Assembly: GCA_027494115.1 (NCBI GenBank)
Contig: JAOSJL010000001.1
Location: forward strand, 1,761,926-1,825,925
Direction of reading: 5' to 3'
DNA length: 64,000 nt
From: Acidimicrobiia bacterium
Lineage (GTDB): Bacteria; Actinomycetota; Acidimicrobiia; IMCC26256; JAOSJL01
Positions within the stretch are counted from its first letter, which is position 1, and every line of letters begins with the position of its first letter. Shown piece by piece: positions 1-9,165 of this stretch. The notes beneath the pieces are model-generated. The model had not been told where the DNA came from and searched no databases. It saw only the letters and a list, made by a program, of their open reading frames with translations. The translations under genes were made by a program, and so were the position numbers.

Positions 1-2
1 AG

Positions 3-599
3 GGAAGTGACGCGCCGAACTCCAAGATCGAGGCCGCCCGCGGCGTCCTGACGTCGTGGGTGGAAGGCGGTGCGCACCGACGCGACCGCAACCGCGACAG
101 CGTTTACGACGACGCGGCTGTGCCGATCATGGACGAGACCTGGGAGCCTCTCGTGCACGCCGTGTTCGGGGCAACGACCGACGGGGAGCGCAACGCCGGA
201 ATCAGCGACGGCGTGCTCACGGGGCTCTATGACGACGTGCGGCCGCACAAGCTCGACGACAAGCCCGGTCCGTTCGGGTCCGCCTACCAGACCGGGTGGT
301 ACTCCAACGTCCAGCGCGACCTCCGCGCGATCCTCGGCGAGGGTCCTGTGCCGGCCGGCGGAATCCAGTGCGGCGACGGCGACCTCGAGGCCTGCCGCGC
401 CGAGCTGTGGTCAGCGCTGAAGCTGGGCGTGTGGCGCGCGGGGACCTACCAACTCCCGTGGAACCAGGCCGATCCGGCGAAGTGGGGTGAGTTGACGCTG
501 GATGAGCGGATCCTGTTCATCCCCTACGTGACCAACTTCAACTCGATGCGCTGGGTCAACCGTCCGACCTACCAGCACGTCACCTCGTTCCGAGGTTGA
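3..599 (+). CDS. Penicillin acylase family protein, C-terminal part (5' end outside window)
   Basis: The reading frame is open from the left edge, so only about the last 198 residues are present. The visible part has features of the penicillin amidase (Ntn-hydrolase) family beta chain: a stretch giving HRRDRNRDSVYD followed by a conserved 'IMDETWEPLV' helix, and a C-terminal RWVNRPTYQ segment. Family members hydrolyse amide bonds of acylated substrates (beta-lactams, acyl-homoserine lactones and others) after autocatalytic cleavage in the periplasm or outside. The catalytic Ser and the spacer lie upstream and cannot be checked, so substrate is unknown. The stop codon is 12 bases from a tRNA-Leu gene on the opposite strand. 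An internal GTG at 60 could be taken for a start but the homologous sequence continues upstream of it. Confidence 0.75.
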   Translation, partial: GSDAPNSKIEAARGVLTSWVEGGAHRRDRNRDSVYDDAAVPIMDETWEPLVHAVFGATTDGERNAGISDGVLTGLYDDVRPHKLDDKPGPFGSAYQTGWYSNVQRDLRAILGEGPVPAGGIQCGDGDLEACRAELWSALKLGVWRAGTYQLPWNQADPAKWGELTLDERILFIPYVTNFNSMRWVNRPTYQHVTSFRG

Positions 600-611
600 T
601 GCTGGTTCCGG

Positions 612-697
612 TGCGAGCGGAGGGACTCGAACCCCCAAGACCTGCGAAGGTCACCGGGACCTAAACCCGGCGCGTCTGCCAGTTCCGCCACGCTCGC
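612..697 (-). tRNA. tRNA-Leu (anticodon TAG)
   Basis: On the minus strand a long-variable-arm tRNA folds with acceptor GCGAGCG (691-697) pairing to CGCTCGC (613-619) and discriminator A at 612. The anticodon loop TTTAGGT sits between complementary CCGGG/CCCGG arms, giving TAG, which reads CUA leucine codons. The T-loop GGTTCGAGTCC is present. The 3' CCA is not encoded. Confidence 0.95.
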
Positions 698-796
698 TCA
701 GTCGCATCATCCCACCTGAATCCCATCTGATGATCTCGTTTCCCGGATGTCTCGACGATTCGGCAGGAACAGGACGGCCATGCTCTAAACGGCACG

Positions 797-802
797 TAGC
801 AT
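797..802 (+). promoter_or_regulatory. Candidate -10 hexamer TAGCAT
   Basis: TAGCAT overlaps the most upstream ATG (801) of the histidine kinase frame. If it is the -10 box, that ATG cannot be used and translation begins at GTG 834 or ATG 840 after a leader of roughly 25-30 bases. No clear -35 box is seen. Confidence 0.35.
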
Positions 803-839
803 GGTGCCTGGAGTCGGGATACGGGATTCTCGGGTGACG

Positions 840-2690
840 ATGAAAAACGGCTGGTGGCGCTTCCACACGACGGGCGTGCTGCGCCGCAATCTCGTCGCGG
901 CGTTCGAAGACCCCGGCGCCGACTCGCCGAGTCTGAAGTTCTACCGCGAGAGCGTCCGTGTACGGGCGCTGCTGGGCCTTCTCCTCGCGCTCTGCGCATT
1001 TCTGGCGCCCGGCTTCGACCAAGCCGAGAGCCTCGTCGTCGGCGGAGCCGTCCTCGGCTACGTCGTATTCGCCACGATCGTCGATGTTCTGCTCGCCGGG
1101 CGTTCGGTCACGATCGCCGTGGCGATCAACGTGGTCGTCGGGATGGGCGGGGTGTTCGCCGTGTCGGTGATCGTCCCCGCGGCTCTGGTGCCCGCACTGT
1201 TCACGTATGTCCTCGGGCTGGTCTTCTTCACCGTTGTCGGAGGCTCCGCGCTCGGTGTTCCGACAGCGCTGCTCGTCATGGTCTGTGCGGTGCTCGGCCA
1301 GTGGGCCGCTCCCGCGTCCGAGCGCGTCTCCGCGTTTGTCATTGCGACCTACCTGCCCTATCTGCTCGCCATCGTGTTCGTGATCGACGGCCTGACCCGC
1401 AAGCGTCGCCACACGACGCGCCAGTTCGAGCGTCTCTACGAGGCACTTCGTGACCTGTCGCCCGAGCCCGACTTCGGGTCGACGCTGGAATCCGTGGCCC
1501 GGTCCCTCGGCGACGCGGTCGGCGCATCCCAAACGACTCTTCTCCTCTACCGCGGTGGCGACGATCTCGTCGTGGCCACTCCGATGCCGAACGACGGGTT
1601 GGAGGCGGATGACCTGGCCACACTCCAACACTCTGTGATGACCGGCGACCGCGATCTGGCGCCACTCGCGGATGCGGCGGAGACCGGTGAGGTCGTGGTC
1701 ATTCCTGACATCACAGACGATCCACGGTATCCAGAATGGGTCGCCCGATGGTCGCCGCTGCTCCGTGAGGGAGGCCACCGTTCGCTGCTCGCGGTACCGT
1801 TGCGCGTCGCCGACGAGACGATCGGACTCCTCGTTCCCTGCTTCCCGTGGCGGGGAGCTCTCGAAGGCGACGAGCTTGCACTTCTCGAGGGCTATGCGGA
1901 ACAGATCGCACTCGTGGTCGTGCGGGCGCGTGCCTACGACCAGGAACGCCGCGCCGCGAAGAATCTCGAGGAGACCGACCGGCTCCGCTCCGAGTTCCTG
2001 GCGATGGTCGCCCATGAGTTGCGGACTCCTCTCACGGCCTCGAAGGGTTTCGTCAACACGGTCCTCACCTACTGGGACCGCCTGTCCACCGCTGAGCGCA
2101 AAGACCTGCTCGGTCGTGCTGAACGCAACCAGGACGAACTCGCCCGGCTCATCGATCAACTCCTCGACTTCACGCAGCTGGACGCAGGTCGCGTGACCCT
2201 CCGGGCTGAGGTCGGCACTATCGACGATTCTGTCGAGCGGGCCGTGGCCGATCTGGAGGATGCGCTCTCGGGCCACACGGTGGTCGTCGACCTCGAGGCC
2301 CGCCAACCCGTCGAAGCTGACGTCGAAGCCATCCGGAGAGTGACCGTCAACCTGCTCACGAACGCGGCGAAGTTCTCGCCACACGGCTCGACGATCACGG
2401 TCAGCACCCGCGACGAGGACTCCTCGGTGGTCGTACGCGTCGCCGACGAGGGAATCGGGATCGGCTCGGAGGATCTCGAACGCGTCTTCGAGCCGTATTT
2501 CCAGGTGGAGCGGTCCGAGCGCTCGAGAATGGGAACGGGCATCGGCTTGGCCATCGCTCGGCGTTTCGTGGAGATGCACAACGGCCAGATCTGGTTGGAG
2601 GAACGCCCCGGGGGCGGCACCGTCGCCGCGTTTGCCCTTCCCGCGTCGTCGGCCGCCGACCTCGGTCTCGCGAGCCCGGCCGGGGTCTGA
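840..2690 (+). CDS. Membrane sensor histidine kinase with GAF domain
   Basis: An N-terminal block with about six hydrophobic segments (roughly residues 40-185) is followed by a GAF-like sensor domain (about 200-365), a HisKA domain with the phospho-acceptor motif FLAMVAHELRTP (His near residue 392) and a HATPase_c domain with N box NLLTNAAKF, G1 DEGIGIG and G2 GTGIGLAIAR. All kinase motifs are intact, so it should autophosphorylate. No response regulator is adjacent, so it is an orphan kinase whose partner lies elsewhere. The start is uncertain: ATG 801, GTG 834 and ATG 840 are all in frame; I prefer 840 because a -10-like TAGCAT covers 801. The ligand of the membrane and GAF domains cannot be told from sequence. 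Confidence 0.88.
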   Translation: MKNGWWRFHTTGVLRRNLVAAFEDPGADSPSLKFYRESVRVRALLGLLLALCAFLAPGFDQAESLVVGGAVLGYVVFATIVDVLLAGRSVTIAVAINVVVGMGGVFAVSVIVPAALVPALFTYVLGLVFFTVVGGSALGVPTALLVMVCAVLGQWAAPASERVSAFVIATYLPYLLAIVFVIDGLTRKRRHTTRQFERLYEALRDLSPEPDFGSTLESVARSLGDAVGASQTTLLLYRGGDDLVVATPMPNDGLEADDLATLQHSVMTGDRDLAPLADAAETGEVVVIPDITDDPRYPEWVARWSPLLREGGHRSLLAVPLRVADETIGLLVPCFPWRGALEGDELALLEGYAEQIALVVVRARAYDQERRAAKNLEETDRLRSEFLAMVAHELRTPLTASKGFVNTVLTYWDRLSTAERKDLLGRAERNQDELARLIDQLLDFTQLDAGRVTLRAEVGTIDDSVERAVADLEDALSGHTVVVDLEARQPVEADVEAIRRVTVNLLTNAAKFSPHGSTITVSTRDEDSSVVVRVADEGIGIGSEDLERVFEPYFQVERSERSRMGTGIGLAIARRFVEMHNGQIWLEERPGGGTVAAFALPASSAADLGLASPAGV

Positions 2691-2712
2691 GCCAGACCCA
2701 CGGGCGCCGGTC

Positions 2713-2718
2713 TAACGT
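2713..2718 (+). promoter_or_regulatory. Candidate leaderless promoter -10 TAACGT
   Basis: TAACGT ends 8 bases before the GTG start at 2727, and there is no Shine-Dalgarno-like sequence in between. This matches the TANNNT pattern in front of many genes here. Confidence 0.55.
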
Positions 2719-2726
2719 CGTCCGGC

Positions 2727-3590
2727 GTGGAGCTCTCGACCGCCGATCTCGACGGACCTGTTCACTACGCCGACTTCGGTGGGAGCGGACCGGCGATCGT
2801 GTTGGTGCACGGTCTCGGCGGCGCCCACATCAATTGGATGCGCGTCACCGGGGAACTGACGCGTCACGGTCGAGTCCTCGCCCCCGATCTCGTCGGATTC
2901 GGGCGCACCCCACCCGATCGACGCTCATCGTCGGTCCTGGCGAATCGCGCGCTCCTCGACCGTTTCATCGCGGAGGTCGCCGGTGGAGAGGCTGTTCTCG
3001 TCGGTAATTCGATGGGAGGTCTGATCTCGATTCTCGAAGCGGCACGTCGACCGCACCGCGTCCGCGGCCTTGTTCTCGTCGATCCCGCACTGCCGGCAAT
3101 CGGCGGACATCGACCCGACCTCCGGTACCTCCTTCGCGGCGGGCTCATGGTCGCACCCGTGATCGGGGAGATGTTCATGCGCTCGCACGAGGCTCGCACC
3201 ACACCCGAGGAGCGTGTGCGCGAGGTGCTGGAGCTGTGCTGTGTGAACGCCGGTCGGGTCCCGGATGATGTCGTCGCCGCTCACGTCGAGCTCACCGCCG
3301 AACGGGAGCTCATGCCCTGGGCGATCAGAGCGCACCTCGAGGCCGCCCGCTCGCTCCTGTCCGCCTTGGTGCCGGCCGTGTTCCGTCGTTCGGCGAAGGG
3401 CGTTCTCGCCCCGACACTCCTGCTCCACGGGACCGAGGACCGCCTGGTTCCCGTGACGGCCGCCCGCCGCACCGCCGATCTTCGGCCCGATTGGTCGTAC
3501 ACCGAACTGGTCGGTGTCGGCCACGCGCCCATGCTCGAGGAGCCCGAGCAGTTCCTCGACACCGTCGTTCCCTTCATCGCCGCCGGGTGA
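2727..3590 (+). CDS. Alpha/beta hydrolase
   Basis: A 287-residue alpha/beta-hydrolase-fold protein. Visible motifs are the oxyanion-hole HGLGG near residue 31, the nucleophile elbow GNSMGG with Ser95, an acidic residue in HGTEDRLVPV and the catalytic His in GVGHAPMLEEP near the C terminus. This resembles esterases and C-C bond hydrolases; the substrate cannot be fixed. It has no signal peptide, so it should be cytoplasmic. The GTG start follows a TAACGT hexamer. It lies 80 bases upstream of an acyl-CoA synthetase and an epoxide hydrolase, so a role in the breakdown of lipophilic or xenobiotic compounds is possible but only inferred. Confidence 0.88.
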   Translation: MELSTADLDGPVHYADFGGSGPAIVLVHGLGGAHINWMRVTGELTRHGRVLAPDLVGFGRTPPDRRSSSVLANRALLDRFIAEVAGGEAVLVGNSMGGLISILEAARRPHRVRGLVLVDPALPAIGGHRPDLRYLLRGGLMVAPVIGEMFMRSHEARTTPEERVREVLELCCVNAGRVPDDVVAAHVELTAERELMPWAIRAHLEAARSLLSALVPAVFRRSAKGVLAPTLLLHGTEDRLVPVTAARRTADLRPDWSYTELVGVGHAPMLEEPEQFLDTVVPFIAAG

Positions 3591-3656
3591 GTCGTGGGCG
3601 AGTCGGCCCCCTGGCACCCGTCGAACACGCCGCTTCACGTGGGCCGTTCCGATCTG

Positions 3657-3662
3657 TACCCT
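3657..3662 (+). promoter_or_regulatory. Candidate leaderless promoter -10 TACCCT
   Basis: TACCCT ends 8 bases before the ATG at 3671 and no ribosome-binding site is present. It supports 3671 as the start rather than the longer open frame beginning near 3491 inside the previous gene. Confidence 0.5.
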
Positions 3663-3670
3663 GCGTGGCG

Positions 3671-5239
3671 ATGAAGGAACTCGTCTACCACCGCCTGCTG
3701 CTTCCCGCGCTCTCCAACTACGCCACGAAGGTGGGGTTCGTCGACGGCGACTACCGGGGGACCTTCGAACAGCACGGCGATCGGGTGCTTCGGCTCACCG
3801 ACTCGCTCCACAAGGAGCTCGGGCTCTCATCAGGAGATCGTTTCGCGCTGATGGCCACGAACAGCCATCAGTACCTCGAGGCGTACCACGCCGCATATCT
3901 CGGTGCGGGTGTCATCAACCCGTTGAACCTGCGACTCGCAGGCAAAGAGCTCGCGTACATCGTGCAGAACTCGGGTTGCGAGGTGGCGTTCGTCGACAGC
4001 TTCTTCGCCGAGCACTTCCACCGCGCGATGGAGGAGTCAGAAGGCGAGAACCCCGTGCGCCACACGGTGCTCATCGGCGACGGTGACGGTCCCCACGACG
4101 TGAACTACGAGGACCTGATCAGCGCGGGCGAGCCGATCGTGCCCGACGAACCCGAGGAGGACGACCCGGTCGTGCTCATGTACACGGGCGGCACGACGGG
4201 GCTGCCCAAGGGGGTCTTGCTCGAACATCGTGCCGAGATGTTGAATCTGTACCACATCGGGTCGCAGCTGCGGTTCGACCCCGAGGCGGTGTTCCTACAC
4301 CAGACGCCGATGTTCCACGCGGCGTCGATGGGCGGCATCCTCGGGAGCCCCGCATCCGGAGGCACGTCGGTGTTCATCCCGATCTTCGACCCCGGCGGCG
4401 TGCTCGACCTCATCGAGAGCGAGCAGGTCACACAGACCGTGATGGTCCCCACGATGATCGGCATGCTGTTGAACCACGACGACTTCCGGCCCGAGCGGCT
4501 GGCGTCGTTGCGCGAGCTCGCGTATGGCGCGTCTCCCATGCCCCGCGCCACGCTCGACAAGCTCCAGGAGCTCTATCCCGACCTCGAACTGTCGCAGGCG
4601 TATGGCATGACCGAGGCGTCGGCCGTCCTCACGTGGCTGGGCCCCGACGACCACCGTCGAGGTGGCGACCTCCTGGGGTCGGCCGGTCGCGCGATGCCGG
4701 GTGTCGTGCTCTCGATCCAGGGAGCCGACGGCGCGGAGTTGCCCCGCGGCGAGTCCGGTGAGGTCTGCGCCAAGGCCGGTAACTTCATGCGGGAGTACTG
4801 GCGAAACGAGGAGGCGACGACCGACGTCTTCCGCGACGGCTGGTACCACACGGGCGACGCCGGCTATCTCGACGACGAGGGGTACCTCTTCCTGGTCGAC
4901 CGTGTGAAGGACATGATCGTGACGGGCGGCGAGAACGTCTACTCCGCCGAGGTCGAGGCCGTGATCGCGTCGGACCCCGGCGTCGATCAGGTGGCGGTGA
5001 TCGGGATTCCGAGCGAGCAGTGGGGTGAACAGGTCCACGCGATCATCGTGCCGAAGTCGGGCGCGACGCTCACCGAGGACGGGATCAAGGCATTGTGCAA
5101 GGAGAACATCGCGGGCTTCAAGGTCCCGAAGTCGGTGGAGTTCCGTGATGAACCGCTCCCGCTGTCCGGCGCTCTCAAGGTGCTCAAGAAGGAACTGCGC
5201 AAGCCCTACTGGGAGGGCAAGGAGCGCTCCGTCGGCTGA
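3671..5239 (+). CDS. AMP-dependent acyl-CoA synthetase/ligase
   Basis: A 522-residue ANL-superfamily adenylating enzyme of normal length. It carries the P-loop YTGGTTGLPKG (near residue 171), the A5 motif AYGMTEAS, the A7/A8 hinge YHTGDAGYLDDEGYL and DRVKDMIVTGGENVY, and a C-terminal catalytic lysine region SGALKVLKKELR. The family converts a carboxylic acid, ATP and CoA to acyl-CoA via acyl-AMP. Sequence resembles medium/long-chain fatty acid CoA ligases, but the acyl group is not certain. The frame is open upstream to about 3491, but that part overlaps the previous gene and lacks homology to the family. The stop overlaps the start of the next gene by one base, so the two are translationally linked. 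Confidence 0.92.
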   Translation: MKELVYHRLLLPALSNYATKVGFVDGDYRGTFEQHGDRVLRLTDSLHKELGLSSGDRFALMATNSHQYLEAYHAAYLGAGVINPLNLRLAGKELAYIVQNSGCEVAFVDSFFAEHFHRAMEESEGENPVRHTVLIGDGDGPHDVNYEDLISAGEPIVPDEPEEDDPVVLMYTGGTTGLPKGVLLEHRAEMLNLYHIGSQLRFDPEAVFLHQTPMFHAASMGGILGSPASGGTSVFIPIFDPGGVLDLIESEQVTQTVMVPTMIGMLLNHDDFRPERLASLRELAYGASPMPRATLDKLQELYPDLELSQAYGMTEASAVLTWLGPDDHRRGGDLLGSAGRAMPGVVLSIQGADGAELPRGESGEVCAKAGNFMREYWRNEEATTDVFRDGWYHTGDAGYLDDEGYLFLVDRVKDMIVTGGENVYSAEVEAVIASDPGVDQVAVIGIPSEQWGEQVHAIIVPKSGATLTEDGIKALCKENIAGFKVPKSVEFRDEPLPLSGALKVLKKELRKPYWEGKERSVG

Positions 5240-6393
5240 TGCCGGATTCCGAGGCCATCTCTCCGATGCGCGTCGAGGTCACCGACGACGTGCTCGACGA
5301 CCTCCGCACGCGCCTGCGGGCGACGCTCTGGCCTGACGCGGCCCCCGGCGCCCCCTGGGAGTACGGAACCGATCTCACGTACCTGCGTGACCTCTGCGAG
5401 TACTGGGCCGACGGGTACGACTGGCGTGCCGCCGAGCAGCGACTCAACACCTTCGACCACTTCACGACGACGATCGACGGCCAGAACATCCACTTCGTCC
5501 ATGCACCTTCGCCGGAGCCCGATGCCGAACCACTCGTCATCACCCACGGCTGGCCGGGATCGGTGGTCGAGTTCCTCGATGTCATCGGTCCTCTGAGCAA
5601 TCCGGTCTCGTACGGCGGCGATGCCGCTGACGCCTTCCACGTCGTGGCGCCGTCGATTCCGGGCTACGCCTGGTCGGGTCCGACGACTGAGCCGGGTTGG
5701 GACTCGCGTCGTGTCGCCGAAGCGTGGGCGACTCTGATGGATCGTCTCGGCTACACGCGGTACAGCGCGCAGGGTGGCGACTGGGGTTCCCTGATCACCA
5801 CGGAACTCGGCCTCGTCGATTCGGCACATCTCACCGGTATCCACCTCAACATGGCCGTGTGCGGACCTCCCGCCAATGGCGGCGAGATGACAGATGCGGA
5901 AACGGCTGCGTTCGCCCGCGTCACGGACTACCTGGAGAACGGGTCGGGCTACGCCGCCATCCAGGGCACCAAGCCACAGACCCTCTCGTACGGCCTCACA
6001 GACTCACCCGCAGGCCTGGCAGGGTGGATTCTCGAGAAGTTCCATGCCTGGACCGACCACGAAGGCAACCTCGAAACAGCTGTGGGGCGCGACGACCTGC
6101 TCACGAATCTCATGACCTACTGGGTGACCGGCACGATCAACTCCTCGACACGGCTCTACTACGAGTCGAAGAAGGCGGGCCGGCTCGGACCTGTCGACGA
6201 ACGAGTCGAGGTGCCCACGGCGGTGGCGCGCTACCCCTACGAGATACTCACGTCCCCGAGGTCCTGGCTGGAGGCGGCTTTCAACCTCCGCCGAGTCGCC
6301 GACATGCCCCGCGGCGGCCATTTCGCCGCCTTCGAGGAGCCCGATCTCTTCGTGGCCGACGTACGCGAAGCTTTCGCCGATCTTCGCTCCTGA
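5239..6393 (+). CDS. Epoxide hydrolase (EHN-domain family)
   Basis: A 384-residue protein with the N-terminal EHN domain (about residues 10-110) followed by an alpha/beta-hydrolase fold. HGWPGS (from His103) supplies the oxyanion region, QGGDWGS the nucleophile (Asp181) and GGHFAAFEEP the catalytic His361, the arrangement of microsomal-type epoxide hydrolases that open epoxides to diols. Its ATG overlaps the stop of the acyl-CoA synthetase by one base (TGATG), so they form an operon. No signal peptide is seen. Together with the neighbouring ligase, hydrolase and MFS pump this suggests catabolism or detoxification of a lipophilic compound, which is inference. Confidence 0.9.
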   Translation: MPDSEAISPMRVEVTDDVLDDLRTRLRATLWPDAAPGAPWEYGTDLTYLRDLCEYWADGYDWRAAEQRLNTFDHFTTTIDGQNIHFVHAPSPEPDAEPLVITHGWPGSVVEFLDVIGPLSNPVSYGGDAADAFHVVAPSIPGYAWSGPTTEPGWDSRRVAEAWATLMDRLGYTRYSAQGGDWGSLITTELGLVDSAHLTGIHLNMAVCGPPANGGEMTDAETAAFARVTDYLENGSGYAAIQGTKPQTLSYGLTDSPAGLAGWILEKFHAWTDHEGNLETAVGRDDLLTNLMTYWVTGTINSSTRLYYESKKAGRLGPVDERVEVPTAVARYPYEILTSPRSWLEAAFNLRRVADMPRGGHFAAFEEPDLFVADVREAFADLRS

Positions 6394-6495
6394 GGGTGAT
6401 GACCCTCGCTCTGATGCGCGACCGTCTCCCTCTCGAGTGGTCGTACGCACGATGAGGGCGGAGAGGGCATTGCAGCACGCCTTGACAGGCACCTC

Positions 6496-8112
6496 ATGAC
6501 GGAGGCCGGGACGGCGGCGCAGGGGACCGGGCGGCCGGTCAACAAGTCGGCGGCGCTCGCCACCGTGTGCATGGCCATCTGGGTCATCGCGCTCAACACG
6601 ACGGCCATCAACACGGCGGTCGGAGCGATAGCGGACGATCTCGACCTCTCGACCTCGGTCCTGTCGTGGTCGGTCAACGCCTACGTTCTTGCAGCTGCAG
6701 CGTTCGTGGTGATCGGTGGACAGATCGGCGACGTCGTCGGACGTCGAAACGCGTTTCTGATCGGCATCGCCGTGTTCGCCGTCGGTTCGGGTCTTGTCGC
6801 CGGCGCGCAGAGTGGGCCGATGCTCATCGGAGGTCGTACGTTCCAGGGGCTCGGCTCGGCGGTCATGATGCCGTCGACGATGTCGATCATCTCCGATGTG
6901 TTTCCTCCGGAAGAGAGGGGCACCGCGCTCGGCGTGTGGGGTGCGGTCGGTGGTCTGGGGTTCGCGATCGGCCCGCTCTACGGAGGCTTCTTCTCCGACG
7001 AACTGAGCTGGCGCGGGATCTTCCTGGGCGACTTCGTCTGGTTGGGTCTCGGGGCCGTGATGACACTGACGGCCCTGAGGAACCTTCCCCGCGCGACCAA
7101 GGGCACGAAGTTCGACAAACTCGGCGCGCCGTTTCTCGTCATCGGGCTGTTCTCGCTCGTTCTCGGGATCCAGCAGGCCGGCACATGGGGGTGGACGTCA
7201 CCGGCCATCCTGGGTTCTCTTTTTCTGGCGGTGGCGCTCCTCGGCATCTTCTGGGTCATCGAACACCGCGTCGCCCACCCGATGATCCACTTCGAGTTGT
7301 TCAGACTCGGTCGCTTCACCGCCGGCAACGTCACCACCTTCGTGAACGCCATGGGCCTGTTCGGCATTCTCTACTTCTTCAACTTGTGGGCGCAGGCACC
7401 CGTGCTCCTCGACGAGAGCGCCATCGGAGCAAGCCTTCTCCTCATTCCGTTCGGCGTCGCGATGTTTGTGTTCTCGTTCCTCGGCGGGCGGATCGCCGAT
7501 CGCATCGGATTCGCGATTCCGCTCACGCTGGGTTTCCTCTCCATGGCGGCGGGTTTCGCGCTGATGGCCACCGTGTCGGAATCGACCTCCGCAAGCGACC
7601 TCTGGCCCGCGATGACGCTGGGAGGTATCGGCGTCGGGGTGACGTTCTCGACCTCGTCCGCAGCTGGAATGGTGGCGGTCCCCGACAAGAGCGCCGGCGA
7701 GGCGTCGGGTGTCATCAACATGTTCCGGTATCTCGGTGGCGTCTTCATCATCGCCGTGGGCACGTTGCTCTACGTGGGCCTGGGAACGGCGGCGCTCAAC
7801 GAGAGCATCGACGCGGCCGGCGTCAGCGAGCAGTCCGATGACACCCTCGACCACGCTCTGACCGCCTCGGCCGAGGACTTCGAGACCATCGAGCAGGAGC
7901 AGGACACGAAGACCCGCGAGGCGTTCGAGGCGGGCGCAGCGCAAGGCATCACCGACGGCTTCAAGGCCACGTCGATTCTCACGGGCGCGGCAGGTCTTGT
8001 CGGTGCCGTCGTGAGCGCGATCCTCCTGCGAAAACGCGCTCCCGTCGCTCGGCGTGTGAGAGCCGAGAGCAGGGAAGAGGTCTTCGGGCTGGCGGATCCC
8101 GACTCGCCCTGA
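6496..8112 (+). CDS. MFS drug/efflux transporter, DHA2-like (14 helices)
   Basis: A 538-residue polytopic protein with about 14 hydrophobic segments, the usual number for the DHA2 (EmrB/QacA-type) drug:H+ antiporters. MFS motif A is visible as GGQIGDVVGRRNAF after helix 2, and motif C-like GFAIGPLYGGF in helix 5. The last long loop (near residues 435-480) is acidic and precedes a final helix and a basic cytoplasmic tail. The start is the ATG at 6496; the 102-base gap before it shows no convincing promoter. It converges with the next gene, the two stop codons being 3 bases apart. Substrate is unknown. Confidence 0.88.
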   Translation: MTEAGTAAQGTGRPVNKSAALATVCMAIWVIALNTTAINTAVGAIADDLDLSTSVLSWSVNAYVLAAAAFVVIGGQIGDVVGRRNAFLIGIAVFAVGSGLVAGAQSGPMLIGGRTFQGLGSAVMMPSTMSIISDVFPPEERGTALGVWGAVGGLGFAIGPLYGGFFSDELSWRGIFLGDFVWLGLGAVMTLTALRNLPRATKGTKFDKLGAPFLVIGLFSLVLGIQQAGTWGWTSPAILGSLFLAVALLGIFWVIEHRVAHPMIHFELFRLGRFTAGNVTTFVNAMGLFGILYFFNLWAQAPVLLDESAIGASLLLIPFGVAMFVFSFLGGRIADRIGFAIPLTLGFLSMAAGFALMATVSESTSASDLWPAMTLGGIGVGVTFSTSSAAGMVAVPDKSAGEASGVINMFRYLGGVFIIAVGTLLYVGLGTAALNESIDAAGVSEQSDDTLDHALTASAEDFETIEQEQDTKTREAFEAGAAQGITDGFKATSILTGAAGLVGAVVSAILLRKRAPVARRVRAESREEVFGLADPDSP

Positions 8113-8115
8113 CCC

Positions 8116-9122
8116 TCAGGCGTCTGTCGCCGACACCGCCCACGCCATTCCCCGGGTGGGATCGTGCACCGCAAGCTGGAACGACCACCCGGTGGCGGGC
8201 TCTCCGGCGTCCCACCTGTACCACCGCAGAGCCTCCGCCGAGCCCGCCAGGTCGTCGCCCTCGAGGGGCCAGTCGTCGAGCCGGCCGGCCAGCGCGGCCA
8301 CTACCCACCAGGCGCCGAAGCGACCGGTCGCCGCGCCGCGCCGACGACCGTGCGCCCCGCCGCTCGCTCCGGTCCACGCCATGAGCGCCAGAGCGTCGGA
8401 CAGGTCGGCCTCTGTGATGCGCGCGACTCGGGGACCGAGCGCGCCGATCGCCTCCGGAGCGTCACCGTGTACCGCGGCAGTCTCGACCCGACCGTCCGAC
8501 GCCGTGGTCCACGGTGTGACGAGATCGGCCAACGCAGTGGGACCGTCCGGGGCGGGGATCCGCATGGCCTCTTTCGACAGGGTGAACAGTTCGCCGGGGC
8601 GAGGCTCCGGGGAGCGGGGAAGTTGCCGCGGTGGGCCTCGTACGTGGCGAGCGCGTAGGTGGGCTCCCACGCCTGGAGTGCGAGGGGGATGTCGAGCACG
8701 TCGGGACCGTTGAGCGACACACCGGTCAGATCCTCGCCACGCACCACACGCTCGTGCACGGTGAGAGCGGCGCCCGGCCCGTTGGGAACGTGGGGTCCCA
8801 GTTCCTCCCAGGTGTGGGTCGGCGCGGCGACCTCGGGAAGCGGCCCGGGCGTGAACCGCCCGGCTCCTTCGACGATGACGCGCCCTGCCCACTCACCGGG
8901 TGCCTCGAGCGCCAGGCGGTATTCGACATGGTGGGCGATCGGCCAGAGCTGAAGCCCCCGCTCGACAGCATGCCGGCATCGCTGCGCGAGGAGCTCCAGC
9001 GCATCCCAATCACGCGTGGCGCACCGCCGGTCCACCTCGCGGAGCAACTCGTCGTGGTCACCCGAGTCGACGAGTCGGGTCAGTCCTGCGTCATCCACAG
9101 GGGGCTCCATCTGCGGTTCCAT
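8116..9122 (-). CDS. Unrecognised protein, frame broken by an apparent 1-base deletion
   Basis: Two minus-strand frames together encode one protein of about 335 residues that I do not recognise. The upstream part begins MEPQMEPPVDDAG and runs to ATYEAHRGNFPAP; the rest continues in another frame from PEPRPGELFTLSKEAM to the stop at 8116. Adding one G to the GGGG run at 8609-8612 (plus strand) joins them smoothly. The second half is rich in Trp and Ala (FGAWWVVAALAGR, RWYRWDAGEPATGWSFQLAV) and ends with a domain-like stretch on 'AVHDPTRGMAWAVSATDA'. No signal peptide or membrane helix is evident. The start is uncertain; the frame is open to 9185. A 13-bp tandem repeat lies just upstream. Confidence 0.6.
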
Positions 9123-9165
9123 GAAGCGGTTCCACGGGAGTGACTCTGTCACCTCGCGCAGCCTC

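Noticed and set aside
651..2579. Long minus-strand open frame opposite the histidine kinase (642 codons)
   Set aside because: It is antisense to a gene with complete kinase motifs, runs through tRNA-Leu, and is rich in Arg, His, Asp and Gly as expected from a shadow frame in GC-rich DNA.
3491..3670. N-terminal extension of the acyl-CoA synthetase
   Set aside because: The open frame upstream of 3671 lies mostly inside the alpha/beta hydrolase gene, is Arg-rich and has no family homology; a -10 box sits just before 3671.
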